Shown: in pieces, positions 59,731-64,000 of the stretch
Position numbering within the stretch: the stretch's first letter is position 1
Layout of the letters: each line of letters begins with the position of its first letter
Translations under genes and position numbers: made by a program
Source: Corynebacterium glyciniphilum AJ 3170
GTDB taxonomy: Bacteria; Actinomycetota; Actinomycetes; Mycobacteriales; Mycobacteriaceae
Length of the DNA stretch: 64,000 bases
Direction: 5' to 3'
Assembly: GCF_007673095.1 (NCBI RefSeq)
Contig: NZ_VDYZ01000007.1
Location: forward strand, 1-64,000
The notes under the pieces: model-generated
What the model saw: the letters and a program-made list of their open reading frames with translations, nothing else
Told to the model about the DNA's origin: nothing
Database searches by the model: none

Positions 59731-62700
59731 ATGATCTTCTCCGAAATGTCTGAAACGTCTGGAACGTCTGGAACGTCTGGTACCCCCGGGAACGAGAACG
59801 CCCGTGCCGCTGAGCCGGCGCCCACCACGGCCGCCGGTATGCGTGGCTGGTTGCGTGACTGGGTGCAGTCCACGACCGGTCTGGACGTCGCCGACATCAC
59901 CGACGACAGGCCCATGGAGGAGTTCGGACTGTCCAGCCGGGATGTCGTGGTGCTCTCCGGGGAGCTGGAACGGCTCACCGGGGTCTCCCTCGACGCCACC
60001 GTGGCCTACGAGTACAACACCATCGCCGCACTCGCCGGCTTCGTCCTCGCCGGCGGAACGCGCGCTGCCCGGGGAGTCGCCGGTGGCCACCGCACACAGC
60101 GTCAGGACGGTGCCCAAGGTGGCGGACTGAACCCGGAGGACCGCCAGATCGCCGTGGTCGGCATGGCGGGCCGCTACCCGGGCGCGGACGACGTCGACGC
60201 CATGTGGCGAATGTTCGAGCAGGGCCGCAGCGGCGTCGGTGAGCTGCCGGAGGGGCGCTGGAGCGAATACGGAGATGACCCGGAGATGTCCCGGCGGATG
60301 GCCGAAGCCGTTCTCACCGGCGGCTACATCGACGACATCGCCTCCTTCGACGCGGAGTTCTTCGGACTGTCACCGGTCGAGGCCGCGAACATGGACCCTC
60401 AGCAGCGCATCCTGCTCTCGCTGACCTGGGAGGCGCTGGAGGACGCCGGCATCCCGGCGAACAGCCTGCGTGGCAGCGACGTCGGTGTCTTCATGGGCAC
60501 CACGAACAACGACTACGGCATGCTCATCAGCGCGGACCCGACCGAAGCACACCCGTACGCGCTGACCGGTAACTCGAGCGCCATCGTCGCCAACCGCATC
60601 TCCTACGCCTTCGACTTCCGCGGCCCGTCGGTCGCGATGGACACCGCCTGCTCATCGTCACTGGTGGCCATCCACCAGGCGGTGCGGGCGCTGCGGGACG
60701 GTGACGCCTCGGTCGCGGTCACCGGCGGGGTGAACCTGCTGGCGAGTCCGTTCGCCACGATCGCATTCTCGGAACTCGGTGTCCTGAGCCCGACCGGGGG
60801 GATCCGGGCGTTCTCCGACGACGCCGACGGCATCGTCCGGTCCGACGGTGCCGGTGTCGTCATCCTCAAGCGTCTCTCGGACGCCCGACGTGACGGTGAC
60901 GACGTGCTCGCCGTCATCGCAGGCTCGGCCGTGAACCAGGACGGGCGGTCCAACGGACTGACCGCCCCGAACCCGGAGGCGCAGGCCGCGGTCCTCGACG
61001 CCGCATACGCCGACGCCGGCATCGACCCGTCCCTGGTCGACTACGTCGAAGCCCACGGCACCGGAACCATCCTCGGTGACCCCATCGAGGCGGGTGCGCT
61101 GGGCCAGGTGCTCGGCGCTGACCGGGACGTGGCGTCGCCACTGCTCCTCGGCTCGGCGAAGACGAACTTCGGACATACCGAGGCTGCCGCCGGCGTCGCC
61201 GGTGTCATCAAGGTCGTCTCGGCGATGCGCCGCGGCGTGCTGCCCCCGACCGTCAACTTCACCGGCCCGAACCCCTACATCGACTTCGACCGTGAGCGGC
61301 TCGAAGTCGTCGAGGACCCGCGTGAATGGCCCGAATACTCCGGTGCGCCGGTCGCGGGAGTCTCCGGCTTCGGTTTCGGCGGCACCAACGCCCACGTCGT
61401 TCTCGTCGCTCCTGAGGGCGCGGCACCGGCGGAGGACGCTGCGGCGCCCCTCCCGGACGTGATCGACTGGGCAGGGGTCCAGGACAGTACAGACAGCACA
61501 GAGGGCACCGACGAGTCCGGTGAGGGTCGTCCGCTGCCGCGACTGATCCCGGTGTCCGGGCTGCTGCCCTCCCGCCGCCGGACCGCTGCCGCCGACCTGG
61601 CCTCCTGGCTGGAAAGTAAGTCGGACGCGTCGGCCAACGCCGTACTCGCCGGCACCGCAGCGGTCCAGGGGGACCGCAACCACGGGCGTTCCCGGGGAGT
61701 GGTGCTGGCACACGACACCGCTGAGGCGGTCGCCGGGTTGGGCCGGCTGGCCGAGGGCAAGAAGGGTGCCGGAATCTCCGTCGCCGACAGCCCCGAACGC
61801 GAGGGTGCGGTGTGGGTCTTCTCCGGCTTCGGCTCACAGCACCGCAAGATGGGCAAGGAACTCCACGCCCTGTCCCCGCAGTTCGCGTCACGGCTCGACG
61901 AGATCGACGAGGTCGTGAAGCGCGAGTCCGGTTTCTCCGTGGTCGAGTTGATCCTCGACGACGCACAGAACTTCGGCACCGAGACCGCCCAGGTCGGTAT
62001 CACCGCGATCCAGATCGCCCTGACGGACCTGATGACCGGGATCGGCCTGCGCCCCGCCGCGATCGTCGGTCAGTCCATGGGTGAGATCGCCGGTGCCTAC
62101 GCCGCGGGCGGACTGTCCATGGAGGACGCCGTCACCGTCGCCTGCCACCGCGCCCGGCTCATGGGTGAGGGCGAGACCCTCCTGCCGGAGGACAGGCAGG
62201 GGGCCATGGCGGTCGTGGAACTCGGTGTCGAGGACCTCGTGGAGTTCCAGAAGGAACACCCGCAGTTCGCCGCCGTGGAGCCCGCCGTCTACGCCGCGCC
62301 GGGTATGACCACCGTCGGTGGACCGGCGCAGCCTGTCGCCGATCTCGTCGAGCACCTGGACGGCCAGGGCAAGTTCGCCCGCATGCTCAAGGTGAAGGGC
62401 GCCGGCCACACCAGCATGCTCGACCCCATCCTCGGTGAACTCCACGCTGAGATCAGCGGCATCACACCGCTGCCGATCCATACCCCGGTGTACAGCAGTG
62501 TCGACCGCGGAGTGGTGTACAGCCCGGGTGCCGTCCTGCACGACGCCGACTACTTCCTGCGCTGCACCCGGTACTCGGTGTGGCTCTCGGACGCCACCGG
62601 CCTGCTCTTCGACGAGGGGTTCCGCACTTTCGTGGAGTTCTCCCCGAACCCGGTGGCCCTGATGCCGATGATGAACACGGCCTTCGCCCACAACGCCGGC

Positions 62701-64000
62701 GAATCAAGCCTGATGTACCTGCTCAAGCGCAAGGAACCGAGCATCGACACTCTGCTGGCCACGGTCGGCGAACTCTGTGTGCGCGGTGCCGACGTCGACT
62801 TCCGTCGTCTCAACTCCGTGGACGGTGAGCCCGCGCGACCCGGGCGTGCCGTCTCCGGCATTCCGGGTGTGCACTGGAACCTGCAGCGTTACTGGACCGC
62901 GGCACGTCCCGGTGGCGGCTCGGTCCGTGGCATCCCGGGGCGCCGTGTCGCGTTGCCGGACGGACGGACAGCGTTCGCTGTCGCCGCAGCGGAAGTGCCC
63001 AGTGTCGACGCTGTCGCCGAGGCTGCCGCGCGGGCGGTGGTCCCGGATGCGGTGATCGCCGCGGTGGAGACCTACGGGACCCTGCCGACTGACGGCGAGG
63101 TCACCACCCTGGTCACCCGTACGCTCGGTGGGTTGAGCGTGCACGTCTACGCGATGGACGGTGCTGCCGGTGCTGCGGGTGCAGAGGGAGCCGGTGAGTC
63201 CCGCCTGGCCGGTGAGGCCTTCGCCGCGTCGCCCACCACGGGTGTCGCCGCAGCGGCCTCCCGTGCTGTCCAGGAGGCGCAGGACGGGCAGAACACCGGT
63301 AACCCGGCGCATCCGACTGGGCCGACCGGGCCGACCGGGCCGTCGTCGAGCCGGAACTCCCTGCCGTCGGTGGACACTGACGCCGAACGCTGGAGCCCGG
63401 AATCCGGCGAGAGCGTCGCCGACCGGCTGCGCAGCATCGTCTCCGAATCAATGGGCTACGACATCGACGACCTGCCCGGGGAACTGCCGCTGATCGACCT
63501 CGGACTGGACTCCCTGATGGGCATGCGCATCAAGAACCGGGTCGAGTACGACTTCGCCCTGCCCCCGCTGAATGTGCAGGCGCTGCGCGACGGGTCCGTC
63601 GACGAGGTCATCGCCCTGGTCGAGCAGATGGTGCACGAGAGCAGGGCCGAGACCGCCGAGACCGTCGAGTCCGGTGGAGACTCCGGTGGTTCTGCTGACG
63701 CCGCTGACGCACCCGCAGCCCGCTCCGCGGGGCGTGCCGGGAACGGTGAGGGTGTCGGTGTGGCGCCCCGTGACGCCTCCGAGCGCATGGTCTTCGGTAC
63801 CTGGGCGTCGCTCACCGGAGCGGCCCCGGCCGGCGTGACCAGCACCCTGTCTGAGATCGACGCCGAGACCGCCGCCGCGATCGCCGCGCGGTTGAGCGAG
63901 CGCTCCGGCGCGGACATCACCGCCGGGCAGGTCAGTGCGGCACGGACCCTGGAGCCGCTGGCCAACCTCGTGCGCGACGTCTTCGAGACGTCCGTGGACG
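59731..64000 (+). CDS. pks13: Mycolate condensing polyketide synthase Pks13, 5' part
   Basis: 1423 codons of the type I polyketide synthase that condenses the meromycoloyl and carboxylated alpha chains to the 3-keto mycolate precursor. Domain order: N-terminal carrier (S69 in EFGLSSRDVV); ketosynthase, about 135-560 (Cys307 in DTACSSSLVA, His in VEAHGTGTILGDP and NFGHTEAAAG); acyltransferase, about 690-1030 (S782 in GQSMGEIAGAY); second carrier with S1261 in DLGLDSLMG. The thioesterase lies beyond the window. No reductase or dehydratase domain is seen, as expected for Pks13. The start is ATG 59731 or 59746; neither has a well-spaced ribosome site. A Ser-Gly-Thr repeat follows the start. Confidence 0.95.
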   Translation, partial: MIFSEMSETSGTSGTSGTPGNENARAAEPAPTTAAGMRGWLRDWVQSTTGLDVADITDDRPMEEFGLSSRDVVVLSGELERLTGVSLDATVAYEYNTIAALAGFVLAGGTRAARGVAGGHRTQRQDGAQGGGLNPEDRQIAVVGMAGRYPGADDVDAMWRMFEQGRSGVGELPEGRWSEYGDDPEMSRRMAEAVLTGGYIDDIASFDAEFFGLSPVEAANMDPQQRILLSLTWEALEDAGIPANSLRGSDVGVFMGTTNNDYGMLISADPTEAHPYALTGNSSAIVANRISYAFDFRGPSVAMDTACSSSLVAIHQAVRALRDGDASVAVTGGVNLLASPFATIAFSELGVLSPTGGIRAFSDDADGIVRSDGAGVVILKRLSDARRDGDDVLAVIAGSAVNQDGRSNGLTAPNPEAQAAVLDAAYADAGIDPSLVDYVEAHGTGTILGDPIEAGALGQVLGADRDVASPLLLGSAKTNFGHTEAAAGVAGVIKVVSAMRRGVLPPTVNFTGPNPYIDFDRERLEVVEDPREWPEYSGAPVAGVSGFGFGGTNAHVVLVAPEGAAPAEDAAAPLPDVIDWAGVQDSTDSTEGTDESGEGRPLPRLIPVSGLLPSRRRTAAADLASWLESKSDASANAVLAGTAAVQGDRNHGRSRGVVLAHDTAEAVAGLGRLAEGKKGAGISVADSPEREGAVWVFSGFGSQHRKMGKELHALSPQFASRLDEIDEVVKRESGFSVVELILDDAQNFGTETAQVGITAIQIALTDLMTGIGLRPAAIVGQSMGEIAGAYAAGGLSMEDAVTVACHRARLMGEGETLLPEDRQGAMAVVELGVEDLVEFQKEHPQFAAVEPAVYAAPGMTTVGGPAQPVADLVEHLDGQGKFARMLKVKGAGHTSMLDPILGELHAEISGITPLPIHTPVYSSVDRGVVYSPGAVLHDADYFLRCTRYSVWLSDATGLLFDEGFRTFVEFSPNPVALMPMMNTAFAHNAGESSLMYLLKRKEPSIDTLLATVGELCVRGADVDFRRLNSVDGEPARPGRAVSGIPGVHWNLQRYWTAARPGGGSVRGIPGRRVALPDGRTAFAVAAAEVPSVDAVAEAAARAVVPDAVIAAVETYGTLPTDGEVTTLVTRTLGGLSVHVYAMDGAAGAAGAEGAGESRLAGEAFAASPTTGVAAAASRAVQEAQDGQNTGNPAHPTGPTGPTGPSSSRNSLPSVDTDAERWSPESGESVADRLRSIVSESMGYDIDDLPGELPLIDLGLDSLMGMRIKNRVEYDFALPPLNVQALRDGSVDEVIALVEQMVHESRAETAETVESGGDSGGSADAADAPAARSAGRAGNGEGVGVAPRDASERMVFGTWASLTGAAPAGVTSTLSEIDAETAAAIAARLSERSGADITAGQVSAARTLEPLANLVRDVFETSVD

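Overview
The window comes from a high-GC Corynebacterium. It carries the cell-wall locus of mycolate-containing actinobacteria: UDP-galactopyranose mutase, galactofuranosyltransferase GlfT2, a PAP2 phosphatase, the UbiA decaprenyl-phosphoribose synthase, two antigen-85-type mycolyltransferases (one with C-terminal LGFP repeats, a corynebacterial type), a Culp6-like cutinase, FadD32 and Pks13. Many genes have a TAnnnT -10 box 6-8 nt before ATG/GTG, meaning leaderless transcripts, which are common in this genus. Species was not determined; I would look first among high-GC species such as the C. variabile group.

Layout. 0-6.6 kb: 5' part of sodA, ldh, a patatin-like protein, a GDPD phosphodiesterase, a DUF5926 protein, tpx, an LCP-family cell-wall ligase and a small SdpI-like membrane protein. 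6.6-12.7 kb: an iron-siderophore lipoprotein behind a candidate DtxR box, a Trp-rich gene split by one in-frame TGA, a secreted SGNH esterase, an acyl-CoA ligase and a CPBP protease. 12.7-20.7 kb: amidase back to back with pheA, then phosphoglycerate mutase, zincin, septum-formation protein, serS, plsC and a HAD phosphatase. 20.7-22.7 kb: an AlbA_2/ATPase gene bounded by a 22-bp exact direct repeat. 22.9-32.5 kb: fabG/maoC, oxidoreductase, glf, a two-component system with a PepSY-like target gene, and a lipid-type oxidoreductase/SDR operon facing its likely TetR regulator.

32.7-45 kb is mainly iron uptake: an acyl-CoA ligase, an asymmetric heterodimeric exporter-fold ABC pair, four siderophore-binding lipoproteins, a siderophore-interacting flavoprotein and two AraC regulators. 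No FecCD-type permease is present. 45-48 kb holds an NAD-dependent epimerase with its own operator-like promoter and an acyl-CoA dehydrogenase.

48.1-64 kb is the arabinogalactan/mycolate block: glfT2-PAP2-ubiA as an overlapping operon, then mycolyltransferase, a TrhA-like membrane protein, the LGFP mycolyltransferase plus a DUF732 lipoprotein, cutinase, fadD32 and pks13, which runs off the end. FadD32 makes the meromycoloyl-AMP that Pks13 condenses. The mycolyltransferases then move mycolates onto the galactan/arabinan built with Glf, GlfT2 and the UbiA product. aftB, expected after ubiA, is not there.

No rRNA, tRNA, CRISPR array, insertion sequence or phage gene was seen.
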